This document shows, in pieces, positions 25,773-33,746 of a stretch of DNA of 64,000 bases; position 1 is the first letter of the stretch, and the number at the start of each line of letters is the position of its first letter. The position numbers were made by a program, and so were the translations under genes. Source of the stretch: an uncultured Faecalibacterium sp. (GTDB lineage Bacteria; Bacillota; Clostridia; Oscillospirales; Ruminococcaceae); assembly GCA_934540955.1 (NCBI GenBank), contig CAKTCY010000002.1, positions 1 through 64,000 of the forward strand, given 5' to 3'. The notes under the pieces were generated by a model, which was not told where the DNA came from, did no database searches, and saw only the letters and a program-made list of their open reading frames with translations.

Positions 25773-26806
25773 GCAAGGAAGATAAGATCGTATTCTGTAC
25801 CGGGGGCGGCTGCACCGCAAAGCTGGGTGCCGGGGTGCTGAGCCGTATTCTGGAAAGGCTGCCCCGGGGCGAAAAAGACCCGGATCTTCTGGTCGGCTAC
25901 GACAGCCGGGATGATGCGGCCGTCTACCGCATTACGGACGACATTGCACTGGTGCAGACCGTAGACTTTTTCCCGCCGATGGTGGATGACCCATACACCT
26001 TTGGGCAGATCGCTGCCACAAACGCCCTGAGCGATGTCTACGCTATGGGCGGCGAGGTAAAGACCGCGCTGAATCTGGTCTGTTTCCCGGAGGATATGGA
26101 TCTGAACGTGCTGGGCGAGATCTTGCGCGGCGGTGCTGAAAAGGTGGCAGAAGCCGGCGGCAGCCTTGCAGGCGGGCATTCCATCGCAGACAGCGGGGTA
26201 AAATACGGCCTTTCCGTGACCGGCCTTGTTGACCCGCACCGGATGTACACGAACGACACCGGCGTACCCGGGGATAAACTAGTATTGACCAAGGCTTTGG
26301 GTGTGGGTCTGCTGTGCACGGCAAACCGCGTGGGCGAGGCCGCCCCGGAGGAGATGGAAGCGGCCATCCGCTCCATGACCACCCTGAACAAAACGGCGGC
26401 AGAGCTTAGCCACAAGTACCGCGTCCATGCCGCTACGGATGTGACCGGCTTCAGCTTTCTCGGCCATCTGCATGAGATGATGGGCGGCAGACTTTCCTGC
26501 ATCATCCATGCGGATGCCGTGCCGGTGCTGCCGGGCGCAGAAAAAGCAGCGGATGCGTTTTTGTACACCGCCGCCGGGCAGCGCAACCGCAACCATACCG
26601 GGCCGTTTGTCCGGTTTGAAAACGTAAGCTTTGCCATGGAGGAGGTCTTGTTCGACCCGCAGACCTCCGGCGGGCTGCTGCTGGCGGTAGACCCGGCGGA
26701 TGCAGCAACGCTGGAACAGGAGCTGTGCGCCGCGGGACTGCCTGCAAGCATTGTTGGAGAGATCCTGCCGAAACAGGAAATCGAAATAACTGTAACAGAC
26801 AAATGA
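25769..26806 (+). CDS. selD: selenide, water dikinase
   Basis: Makes selenophosphate from selenide and ATP. 345 aa with [47 protein letters not shown] and a C-terminal [12 protein letters not shown], all SelD/AIR-synthase-type motifs. The N-terminal catalytic motif reads [11 protein letters not shown]15 and K18 correspond to the essential Cys17 and Lys20 of E. coli SelD, while the second cysteine is alanine. No selA, selB or tRNA-Sec is present here, so the selenophosphate probably serves the hydroxylase cofactor. Confidence 0.95.
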   Translation: MSKEDKIVFCTGGGCTAKLGAGVLSRILERLPRGEKDPDLLVGYDSRDDAAVYRITDDIALVQTVDFFPPMVDDPYTFGQIAATNALSDVYAMGGEVKTALNLVCFPEDMDLNVLGEILRGGAEKVAEAGGSLAGGHSIADSGVKYGLSVTGLVDPHRMYTNDTGVPGDKLVLTKALGVGLLCTANRVGEAAPEEMEAAIRSMTTLNKTAAELSHKYRVHAATDVTGFSFLGHLHEMMGGRLSCIIHADAVPVLPGAEKAADAFLYTAAGQRNRNHTGPFVRFENVSFAMEEVLFDPQTSGGLLLAVDPADAATLEQELCAAGLPASIVGEILPKQEIEITVTDK

Positions 26807-26820
26807 GAGGAGTAATTAGC

Positions 26821-27435
26821 ATGGCTGAATTTATCAAAGTGGACGCACTGGGTGATGCCTGCCCGCTGCCTGTTGTCAAGGCGAAAAAGGCAATTTCCGA
26901 GCTGCAGGGCGCGGGACAGGTGGAGGTACTGGTGGACAACGAGATCGCCGTACAGAACCTGACCAAGATGGCGCAGCAGAAGGGCTATCAGTACAGCGCG
27001 GAAAAGCTGGAAGAGCGCAAGTACCGTGTGCTGTTCACACTGGGAGAAGAGGCAGACGTTCCCGCAGAGCAGGCCCCTGTCTGCGCACCGGATGCCCGCA
27101 CCGATACGGTGGTGGCTATTTCCGCTGCCGTTATGGGCGATGGCAGTGAGGAGTTAGGCAAGACCCTGCTCAAGGCCTTTGTGTTTGCACTGACCCAGCA
27201 GGACAAGCTGCCCAAGACGATTCTGTTCTATAATGGCGGCGCGGCGCTGACCTGTGAAGGCTCTGCCATGCTGGAGGATCTCAAGGCACTGGAAGCACAG
27301 GGCGTGGAGATCCTGACCTGCGGCACCTGCCTGAATTTTTACGGCCTTACCGAGAAGCTGGCCGTAGGCAGCGTGACCAATATGTACACCATTGCCGAAA
27401 AGCTGACGCAGGCCGGGAACGTGGTAAAACCGTGA
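26821..27435 (+). CDS. yedF: selenium metabolism protein YedF (TusA-DsrE fusion)
   Basis: 204 aa from ATG 26821 (SD GAGAGGAG). The N-terminal 75 residues are a TusA/SirA-like domain with the sulfur- or selenium-carrying cysteine in DACPLPVVKAKK (C14); the rest is a DsrE/F-like domain (ISAAVMGDGSEELGKTLLKAFVFAL, LTCGTCLNFYGL). This two-domain form is the YedF type that co-occurs with SelD. Probably passes persulfide or perselenide from the desulfurase encoded next to it, with which it overlaps by 4 bp. Confidence 0.9.
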   Translation: MAEFIKVDALGDACPLPVVKAKKAISELQGAGQVEVLVDNEIAVQNLTKMAQQKGYQYSAEKLEERKYRVLFTLGEEADVPAEQAPVCAPDARTDTVVAISAAVMGDGSEELGKTLLKAFVFALTQQDKLPKTILFYNGGAALTCEGSAMLEDLKALEAQGVEILTCGTCLNFYGLTEKLAVGSVTNMYTIAEKLTQAGNVVKP

Positions 27436-28580
27436 TTTATCTTGATAACGCAGCTACCACTCTGCATAAACCGCCGCAGGTGGAACAGGCTATTCTGGAG
27501 GCGCTGCGCACGGCAGGCAACCCCGGACGCGGCGCACACGAGCCCACGCTTCACGCCGCACGGATCGTGCTGGACACCCGTCTGGCACTGGCGGAGCTTT
27601 TCCATGCGCCGAACCCCTCCTGCATTGTTTTTGCTGCCAACGCAACCATGGCGCTGAACACGGTGCTGAACGGCGTACTGCGTCCGGGCGACCATGTCAT
27701 CACAACGGTATGCGAGCACAACTCCGTTCTGCGCCCGCTGTACCGGCTGCGGGCGCAGGGAGTAGAGGTCTCCTTTACCGGCGTGGATGCTGCTGCACGG
27801 CTTTGCTACGACCAATGGGAAACGCTGCTGCGTCCCACGACCCGGGCACTGGTGGTGACGGGGGCTTCCAATGTGACCGGCAACGGTATAGACCTTGCCT
27901 GCGCAGCGGACTTTGCCCACCGGCACGGCCTGCTGTTCATCGTGGATGCTGCGCAGACTGCCGGTGCGCAGCCCATTGATGTGCAGCAGCTTGGTATAGA
28001 TGCTTTGTGTTTTACCGGCCACAAGGCGCTTTTGGGGCCGCAGGGCACCGGTGGTGCTTATGTGCGCCCCGGGTTACAGGTTGCGCCGCTCCTTGTGGGC
28101 GGCAGCGGCGTGCACAGCTTTGACGAAGCACATCCTTTACAGATGCCCACTGCACTGGAGGCCGGGACACTGAACGTGCACGGCCTTGCAGGGCTGTGTG
28201 CCGGGGTGCGTTGGCTGCTGGAGCAGGGCGTAGAAAGCCTTGCTGAACGGGAAAACGCCCTTACCCGCCTGTTTTACGAGCAGGTGCGTACTGCGCCGGG
28301 CGTAACGGTGTACGGTGATATGAACCTACAGCCCCGTGCGCCCATTGTGGCGCTGAACATCGGACAGGAAGATTCTGCCCGGGTGGCAGATATTCTGTGG
28401 GAGGACTACGGCATCTGCGTGCGTGCCGGGGCACATTGTGCTCCGTTGATGCACAAGGCCCTTGGCACGGCCGAGCAGGGCGTGGTACGGTTCAGCTTTT
28501 CTCATTTCAATACGGAGCAGGAGGTGCAGCAGGCAGCGCAGGCAGTTTGCGCACTTGCCCGGGAGCTTTTATGCGAATAA
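27432..28580 (+). CDS. SufS/CsdB-like class V aminotransferase (cysteine desulfurase or selenocysteine lyase)
   Basis: PLP enzyme of 382 aa starting at GTG 27432. IYLDNAATTLHKPP at the N-terminus, PLP-lysine K198 in FTGHKALLGPQGTGG, and catalytic C336 in VRAGAHCAPLMHKALGT, the SufS (group II) arrangement. Enzymes of this subfamily, found beside yedF and selD, most likely mobilise S or Se from (seleno)cysteine. Overlaps yedF and the Se/S carrier gene on its two sides. Confidence 0.92.
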   Translation: MIYLDNAATTLHKPPQVEQAILEALRTAGNPGRGAHEPTLHAARIVLDTRLALAELFHAPNPSCIVFAANATMALNTVLNGVLRPGDHVITTVCEHNSVLRPLYRLRAQGVEVSFTGVDAAARLCYDQWETLLRPTTRALVVTGASNVTGNGIDLACAADFAHRHGLLFIVDAAQTAGAQPIDVQQLGIDALCFTGHKALLGPQGTGGAYVRPGLQVAPLLVGGSGVHSFDEAHPLQMPTALEAGTLNVHGLAGLCAGVRWLLEQGVESLAERENALTRLFYEQVRTAPGVTVYGDMNLQPRAPIVALNIGQEDSARVADILWEDYGICVRAGAHCAPLMHKALGTAEQGVVRFSFSHFNTEQEVQQAAQAVCALARELLCE

Positions 28581-28801
28581 AACGAAGCTATATCGTGCTT
28601 TCCTTCCGTACTACCTTAGAAGCCATGGAGTGGGAAAAGCAATGCAATGCCCGGCAGGTGCCCGGACGGCTGATCCCGCTGCCGCGTGAGATCTCGGCAG
28701 GGTGCGGGCTTGCATGGCGTATGCTGCCGGAGGACTGGCAAAGCTGGCAGGCAGAACTGGATCAGACACAGTTTGATAAGGTGACGCCAGTGGAGCAATA
28801 A
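28571..28801 (+). CDS. DUF3343 putative Se/S carrier-like protein
   Basis: Very small (76 aa) protein, ATG 28571 inside the desulfurase 3' end. It matches the DUF3343 pattern: YIVLSFRTTLEAMEWEK at the start, GRLIPLPREISAGCGLAWR in the middle with a lone conserved C45-G46. Family members occur with SelD/YedF and are predicted selenium or sulfur carriers; no biochemistry is established. Confidence 0.85.
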   Translation: MRIKRSYIVLSFRTTLEAMEWEKQCNARQVPGRLIPLPREISAGCGLAWRMLPEDWQSWQAELDQTQFDKVTPVEQ

Positions 28802-28820
28802 CAGAGGGAGAGGGACACCA

Positions 28821-29879
28821 ATGAACAGACAAACGCTTGCAGACGTTCTGCAAGGTACAAACCAGACCGGCAGCTATACGCTGGCTACCGTGCTGGAAGG
28901 TGCAGAGGCGGGCAGTCAGCTGCTGCTGCGGGACGGAGACGCCCTGTGGCAGACCCAGAACGCCGGGCTTTTGCAGCGTCAGCTTGCCGTTCTGCAGGCC
29001 TGTACCGCTACGGGTTTTCTTACACTGGACGGGCAGCGGGTATTTGCCGAGCGCTTTGGTGCGGTTCCGCAGCTGGTGGTCTGCGGCGGCGGTCATGTTG
29101 CTGCTGCCCTTGTAAAACAGGCAAAGCTTCTTGATCTACCTGTGCTTGCCATAGATGACCGGGAGGAATTTGCCCAGCAGCTGCGCGCCGCCGGAGCGGA
29201 TACTGTGCTCTGCGCCCCCTTTGCACAGGCACTTCAGGATGTACCCGGCGGGGCAGAGACCTATTTTGCAGTGCTGACCCGCTCCCACGCCTTTGATCTG
29301 GATTGCCTTACCCAGATTCTGCAAAAGCCTGCGGCCTATGTGGGCATGATGGGCAGCCGTGGCCGTGCCGCATTGGTACGCCGTCAGCTGTTGGAGGCCG
29401 GGTTGATGGACAGTCAGCGAGTGGAGTCGCTCTGCGCGCCCATCGGCCTTGCCATCGGCGCACAGACCGCTGCGGAGATCGCGCTTTCCATTCTGGCGCA
29501 GATCGTGCAGGTCAAAAATGCCCGCCCCCAAACCGAGGGATATCCCATCGCGTTGCTGGATGCGATGGTGCAGGCAGAAAAAGCCCGCACTCCGGCGGTA
29601 CTGGCTACCATTGTTGCGCGGCACGGCTCCACCCCGCGGGATGTGGGTGCAAAAATGCTCATCCTGCCCGATGGCAGAACCGTGGGCAGTGTGGGCGGCG
29701 GCATTATGGAGCATTACACGGTACAGGCTGCTCAGAAGCTGCTGGCACAGGCTGTTCCCGCCCTGCAATGCTTACAGCTTTCGGCTGACGGCAAAAACGA
29801 GGATGCAGCTATTGCTGCCTGCGGCGGCTCCATGGAGGTGCTGTTGCAGACACTTTGCCCCGGGGAGGAAACGAAATGA
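28821..29879 (+). CDS. XdhC/CoxI-family molybdenum hydroxylase maturation protein
   Basis: 352 aa. XdhC-type chaperones bind the molybdenum cofactor and assist its sulfuration and insertion. Here a Rossmann domain (VVCGGGHVAAAL, glycines 89-91; YFAVLTRSHAFDLDCL) occupies the front two-thirds and a CoxI-like domain with ARHGSTPRDVGAKMLILPDGRTVGSVGGGIME comes last, the reverse of classical E. coli-type XdhC. The ATG follows GAGGGAGAGGGACACC. Overlaps yqeB by 4 bp. Confidence 0.9.
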   Translation: MNRQTLADVLQGTNQTGSYTLATVLEGAEAGSQLLLRDGDALWQTQNAGLLQRQLAVLQACTATGFLTLDGQRVFAERFGAVPQLVVCGGGHVAAALVKQAKLLDLPVLAIDDREEFAQQLRAAGADTVLCAPFAQALQDVPGGAETYFAVLTRSHAFDLDCLTQILQKPAAYVGMMGSRGRAALVRRQLLEAGLMDSQRVESLCAPIGLAIGAQTAAEIALSILAQIVQVKNARPQTEGYPIALLDAMVQAEKARTPAVLATIVARHGSTPRDVGAKMLILPDGRTVGSVGGGIMEHYTVQAAQKLLAQAVPALQCLQLSADGKNEDAAIAACGGSMEVLLQTLCPGEETK

Positions 29880-30691
29880 AAAAAGACGCCTTGATCATCG
29901 TGCGCGGCGGCGGCGACCTCGCCACCGGCACCATCCACCGGTTGTGGAGCGCCGGGCTGCGGGTGCTGGTATTGGAAACCACAAAACCCGCAGCCATCCG
30001 CCGTCAGGTTGCTCTGTGTGAAGCAGTGTACGAAGGCGAAGCCACTGTCGAAGGACTGCGTGCTGTCCGCATTGAAGCATTGGAGCAGGCGCAGTCCGTC
30101 TGGGCGCAAAGCGCTGTTCCGGTGCTCGTTGACCCGGAGGGAGTCTGTATTGCCCGGGCAAAACCGGAGGTCGTAGTGGACGCCATTCTGGCCAAGCACA
30201 ACCTTGGCACCCGCCGGGATATGGCACCGCTGACCATTGCCCTTGGTCCCGGCTTTGTGGCCGGTCAGGACGTGGACGCCGTGGTGGAGACCAAGCGCGG
30301 CCACCGGCTGGGCAGGATCATCCGGGAGGGGAGCGCTATCCCCAATACTGGTATTCCCGGCGTCATCGGCGGGTACGGTGCAGAGCGGGTGATCCATGCG
30401 CAGGCTGCCGGTGTCTTTATGAATGTGCGTAAAATCGGCGATTTAGTGGAGAATGGCGAGATCATTGCCACTATCCGCACCCCAGAGGGGGCAGAGATTC
30501 CGGTTACAGCACAGATCCCCGGTATTCTGCGCGGATTGCTGCGCAGCGGCTACCCGGTCACGCCGGGCTTTAAGATTGCGGATATCGACCCCCGGCGGGA
30601 GGAGCTTTCCAACTGCTTCCTGATCTCGGATAAATCCCGCTGTATTGCCGGTAGTGTACTGGAGCTTGTCTGTGCGCAGGTGTGGCAGTAA
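29876..30691 (+). CDS. yqeB: selenium-dependent molybdenum hydroxylase maturation protein YqeB
   Basis: 271 aa from ATG 29876, last gene of the island. GGGDLATG (residues 11-18) marks an N-terminal Rossmann-like nucleotide site; later TIALGPGFVAGQDVDAVVETKRGHRLGR and GYPVTPGFKIADIDPR are characteristic of the EF2563/YqeB family, the marker for selenium-dependent molybdenum hydroxylases. Exact activity unproven. A strong terminator follows. Confidence 0.92.
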   Translation: MKKDALIIVRGGGDLATGTIHRLWSAGLRVLVLETTKPAAIRRQVALCEAVYEGEATVEGLRAVRIEALEQAQSVWAQSAVPVLVDPEGVCIARAKPEVVVDAILAKHNLGTRRDMAPLTIALGPGFVAGQDVDAVVETKRGHRLGRIIREGSAIPNTGIPGVIGGYGAERVIHAQAAGVFMNVRKIGDLVENGEIIATIRTPEGAEIPVTAQIPGILRGLLRSGYPVTPGFKIADIDPRREELSNCFLISDKSRCIAGSVLELVCAQVWQ

Positions 30692-30706
30692 AATCTATAT
30701 AAAAAT

Positions 30707-30753
30707 AACCCCTGCCGTTTTGCAAAAAAGGTAGCAAATACGGCAGGGGTTTT
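30707..30753 (+). terminator. rho-independent terminator closing the selenium/molybdenum island
   Basis: AACCCCTGCCGT ... ACGGCAGGGGTT plus TTT. Works in both directions: it can also end the convergent small gene. Confidence 0.9.
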
Positions 30754-30764
30754 ATGGTTCTATG

Positions 30765-30959
30765 TTAGTTGCGGTAGCAGCGGTCCTGCCCCACAAGCCA
30801 GTTTTCGCACAGGCGCTGGGCTTCCTCAAGACTGCGGCTCTCGCAGTCAAAGAAGGCACCGCGCATAGAGCAGTAGGAGTAGTGCACCTTGGGAACACCG
30901 TTGCCATCCTTGAAGCGCTCGTATCGTTCTTCACCGGGCATCAGAAAAAGCTGTTCCAT
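30765..30959 (-). CDS. small conserved-looking hypothetical protein
   Basis: 64 aa from ATG 30959, chosen because AAAGGAGAAGG precedes it. Sequence features: PGEERYERFKDGNGVPKVHYSYCSM then FFDCESRSLEEAQRLCENWL, with three cysteines, no membrane segment. It has the look of a DUF3873-type protein, but this is a guess from pattern only. Convergent with yqeB across the terminator. Confidence 0.6.
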   Translation of the reverse strand: MEQLFLMPGEERYERFKDGNGVPKVHYSYCSMRGAFFDCESRSLEEAQRLCENWLVGQDRCYRN

Positions 30960-31119
30960 GGTTCCTTCTCCTTTGTTTTCAAGCAGTCCAAACGGCCGCC
31001 GGGCGGCGGCACACAACGCTTGCTATTGTATCACGATGGAGAAAGGTTTGCCATTGTCTTTTTATCCAAAGATACGCCGCTTTTTTCTCTGCGGTTGTGG
31101 CGAAGAAGGGCTTGACAAA

Positions 31120-31623
31120 TCATTCGTGCAAACTGCGCTCCTTTTCCAGAGCGGCTTTCATGCCATGGATACGCCCCAGTGCATAGGAGAGCATTGCCGC
31201 GCACAACAGGTTCAGCCAGCCGTACCGGAACTGGTTCAGAGAGTTCGTTATGCCAAGGATCAGGTTGGCCAGACAGAGCAGGGAAAGCATCCGGTCAATA
31301 CGACTCAGGTGTGTCAGGCGGGAGTCGATATCCGAGAGCAATTCAAAGCTGCCAAGCTCCGCTTTCCGCCGGAAGTACACCCAGTTGACACAGCCGCCGA
31401 TATACTCTGCACCCAGTTCCTTTACAAAAGCACGGTAATCGCTGCTGGGGTTCATCTCCAAGCGGATGATATACTCGCCCGGTTCGCAGCGCACAAAGGT
31501 ATAAAAGGAAAACCCGGTGTTGTCCAGTACCCAGCCCTCCTGCGCCATCTCATTCAGCCAGCGCTCTTCTTTTTCAAAATCCCACACAAAGAAAAGCTTG
31601 AAAACAGTTTTCTTTTCACTCAT
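31120..31623 (-). CDS. DUF2812 domain-containing membrane protein
   Basis: 167 aa. The N-terminal soluble DUF2812 domain is clear (FKLFFVWDFEKEERWLNEMAQEGWVLDNTGFSFYTF, then EYIIRLEM and the aromatic YIGGCVNWVYFRRKAE); two hydrophobic helices near the C-terminus (MLSLLCLANLILGITNSL, WLNLLCAAMLSYAL). Its ATG overlaps the PadR regulator's TGA by 4 bp. PadR/DUF2812 pairs are common in Firmicutes; function unknown, perhaps an envelope-stress or drug-response module. Confidence 0.87.
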   Translation of the reverse strand: MSEKKTVFKLFFVWDFEKEERWLNEMAQEGWVLDNTGFSFYTFVRCEPGEYIIRLEMNPSSDYRAFVKELGAEYIGGCVNWVYFRRKAELGSFELLSDIDSRLTHLSRIDRMLSLLCLANLILGITNSLNQFRYGWLNLLCAAMLSYALGRIHGMKAALEKERSLHE

Positions 31624-31937
31624 AAGGTTTCCTCCTTTAGGATGCTCTCACCATTTGCCACAAGCTGCTGCAAACGGGCAAGCTCGTGCTTTAAGATCTG
31701 AACGCCCTCTGCAGTAAGCTGGTATTCCTTTTTGCGGCTGCCGCTTTCGGCGGGCAGGGGACGGATCCAGCCTTTTTCGCACAGAGAGGTCAATGCACCA
31801 TACAGTGTCCCGGCGGCAAGATGGACTCTGCCGCCGGAAAGCTGCTCCGTCTGCTGCATGATGCCATAGCCGTGCTGCGGATGGTAAAGAGATAACAGGA
31901 TATAATAGGTCGATTCGGTCAATGCAAGGTTTTCCAT
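31620..31937 (-). CDS. PadR-family transcriptional regulator
   Basis: 105 aa from ATG 31937 (SD GGAGTG). Winged-helix PadR core: ALTESTYYILLSLYHPQHGYGIMQQTEQLSGGRVHLAAGTLYGALTSLCEKGWI, then RKKEYQLTAEGVQIL, and a short C-terminal dimer helix (subfamily 2). Two palindromes of TATATCG type overlap its promoter, so autorepression is likely. Cotranscribed with the DUF2812 gene. Confidence 0.92.
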   Translation of the reverse strand: MENLALTESTYYILLSLYHPQHGYGIMQQTEQLSGGRVHLAAGTLYGALTSLCEKGWIRPLPAESGSRKKEYQLTAEGVQILKHELARLQQLVANGESILKEETL

Positions 31938-31971
31938 ACTGAAACACTCCATGGATTCTATCGGACGTCTT

Positions 31972-32022
31972 TATATCGTCAACCGATATATCGTGCTTAA
32001 AGTATATCGTCTCACGATATAC
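31972..32022 (-). promoter_or_regulatory. two palindromic PadR operators
   Basis: TATATCG-TCAAC-CGATATA at 31972-31990 and GTATATCGT-CTC-ACGATATAC at 32002-32022. The second lies between the -35 and -10 of the padR promoter and covers the -10. Confidence 0.8.
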
Positions 32023-32030
32023 TTTGTCAA
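32001..32030 (-). promoter_or_regulatory. padR-DUF2812 promoter
   Basis: On the minus strand TTGACA (32030-32025), 18-bp spacer, TATACT (32006-32001), a near-consensus promoter occupied by the operator above. Confidence 0.85.
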
Positions 32031-32148
32031 GCGTTTTCAGAAAAAAGCCATCAAAAAGCTTTAAAACACAGTTCGTATGGAAAAACCGATGGAACACGAG
32101 AAAATATTTTGTGCACTTTTCATAGTTTTCTTCTGAAGATTTTGGTGG

Positions 32149-32154
32149 TACAAT
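32149..32154 (+). promoter_or_regulatory. phoH -10 element
   Basis: TACAAT 35 bp before the phoH ATG, with a poor -35 (TTTTCT, 32126-32131). Confidence 0.4.
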
Positions 32155-32189
32155 ATAGTCATCAAATTCTGCAATTCGGGAGGAGCTCC

Positions 32190-33185
32190 ATGGCGGAAAA
32201 GTGTATTGAACTGGATAGTGTAGAGATCGCAGCGGCTGTTTTTGGCAACTGTGACCGGAATATTCGCTTATTGGAAAAAGAGTTTTCTGTTACCGCTGTT
32301 TGTCGCGGTACACAGCTGCGCATTTCCGGCGAGCCTGCCAATGTGGCGGCAGCGAACCGCGCTGTGGAGGGAATGCTTCTTCTGATCGAGAACCGCACCC
32401 CGCTGGAGGATCAGACGGTGCACTACTGCATCAGTCTGGCGCATGATGGCGCGGAGAAGCGGGTAAAGGAGTTGACCGAGGATTTTGTCACCGTCACGGT
32501 CAAGGGACGTCCGATCCGCCCCAAAACACTGGGACAGAAGGAATACCTGAACGCCATCCGCTCCAATGCCATTACCTTCGGTGTCGGCCCGGCGGGTACC
32601 GGCAAGACCTATCTGGCCGTTGCCATGGCGGTAAAGGCCTTTAAGGCCAAAGAGGTCTCCCGCATCATCCTGACCCGCCCGGCGGTGGAGGCAGGCGAAA
32701 AGCTTGGCTTTTTGCCCGGCGACCTGCAGCAGAAGGTAGACCCCTATCTGCGGCCGCTGTACGACGGCCTGTTTGATATGCTGGGCGCAGAGACCTACGA
32801 GCGTCTGGTGGAAAAGCAGATCATCGAGGTTGCCCCGTTGGCTTATATGCGCGGACGCACGCTGGATGATTCCTTTATCATTCTGGACGAGGCGCAGAAC
32901 ACCACCCCGGAGCAGATGAAAATGTTCCTTACCCGTATGGGTGTGGGCTCTAAGGTAGTCGTTACCGGCGATGTGACTCAGATCGATCTGCCGGGCAGCA
33001 CCCGCAGCGGTCTGGTGGACGCACTGAAGGTGCTGAAGGATGTGAACGGCATTGCTCAGTGCTACTTTACCGATAAGGACGTTGTGCGTCACCGGCTGGT
33101 GCAGGAGATCGTAAAGGCTTACGAGCGTGCCGCCCATCCGGCTGCCGAAGCGGAAAACAAAGAAAATAAAAAGAATTCTAAATAA
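32190..33185 (+). CDS. PhoH family ATPase
   Basis: 331 aa from ATG 32190 (SD GGGAGGAGC). P-loop FGVGPAGTGKTYLAVAMAV, RIILTRPAVEAGEKLGFLPGD, Walker B-like FIILDEAQNTTPEQMKMFLTRMG and VTGDVTQIDLPG are the PhoH signatures; the N-terminal 110 residues are a KH-like RNA-binding part. In Firmicutes PhoH sits beside ybeY and is linked to RNA metabolism. Charged Lys/Asn tail. 23 bp before ybeY. Confidence 0.95.
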   Translation: MAEKCIELDSVEIAAAVFGNCDRNIRLLEKEFSVTAVCRGTQLRISGEPANVAAANRAVEGMLLLIENRTPLEDQTVHYCISLAHDGAEKRVKELTEDFVTVTVKGRPIRPKTLGQKEYLNAIRSNAITFGVGPAGTGKTYLAVAMAVKAFKAKEVSRIILTRPAVEAGEKLGFLPGDLQQKVDPYLRPLYDGLFDMLGAETYERLVEKQIIEVAPLAYMRGRTLDDSFIILDEAQNTTPEQMKMFLTRMGVGSKVVVTGDVTQIDLPGSTRSGLVDALKVLKDVNGIAQCYFTDKDVVRHRLVQEIVKAYERAAHPAAEAENKENKKNSK

Positions 33186-33208
33186 ATCCCTGAAAGGAGT
33201 GGACCGAT

Positions 33209-33700
33209 ATGTCCAACAAAGTTTTGATCACCAACTCCCAGAAAGCCGTTAAGGTGCCCTCCGGGCTCCGCATCTTGATCCGCCGTGCCTGCAATGCCGT
33301 GCTGGAATATGAGCATTTTGACCGTCCTGCCGAGATCAGCGTTACCTTTGTGGACAACGCTGCCATTGCCGAGCTGAACAACCAGTACCGCAACAAGCCC
33401 ATGCCCACCGATGTGCTGAGCTTTCCTCTGGGTGAGGACGGCAAGTACGATATCGACGAGAACAACGGCTGCATGATGCTGGGCGATATCGTCATCAGCA
33501 TGGAGCGTGCCATGGAGCAGGCAAATCTGTATGGGCATCCGCTGCAGCGGGAGGTGGCCTTTCTGACCGTCCACTCCATGCTGCATCTGCTGGGCTACGA
33601 CCACGAAAACGGTGGTCTGGAGGCCATGCGTATGCGCGAAAAAGAAGAGGCTGTGCTGCTGCAGCTGGGGCTGCCCCGCACGGTCAGCTACACGGAATGA
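33209..33700 (+). CDS. ybeY: rRNA maturation endoribonuclease YbeY
   Basis: 163 aa metal-dependent RNase for 16S rRNA 3'-end maturation and ribosome quality control. The zinc-binding motif HSMLHLLGYDH (H-x3-H-x5-H) is at about residues 129-139; NQYRNKPMPTDVLSFPL and MLGDIVIS precede it. SD TGAAAGGAGTGG. Confidence 0.96.
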   Translation: MSNKVLITNSQKAVKVPSGLRILIRRACNAVLEYEHFDRPAEISVTFVDNAAIAELNNQYRNKPMPTDVLSFPLGEDGKYDIDENNGCMMLGDIVISMERAMEQANLYGHPLQREVAFLTVHSMLHLLGYDHENGGLEAMRMREKEEAVLLQLGLPRTVSYTE

Positions 33701-33746
33701 TATTCCTTCACTGCAACAGAACATAAAAACAAGACAGGAGTTCGCT

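Noticed and set aside
30762-31115. Plus-strand frame opposite the 64-aa small gene
   Set aside because: No SD or family pattern, and it would start inside the bidirectional terminator. The minus-strand frame has a strong SD.
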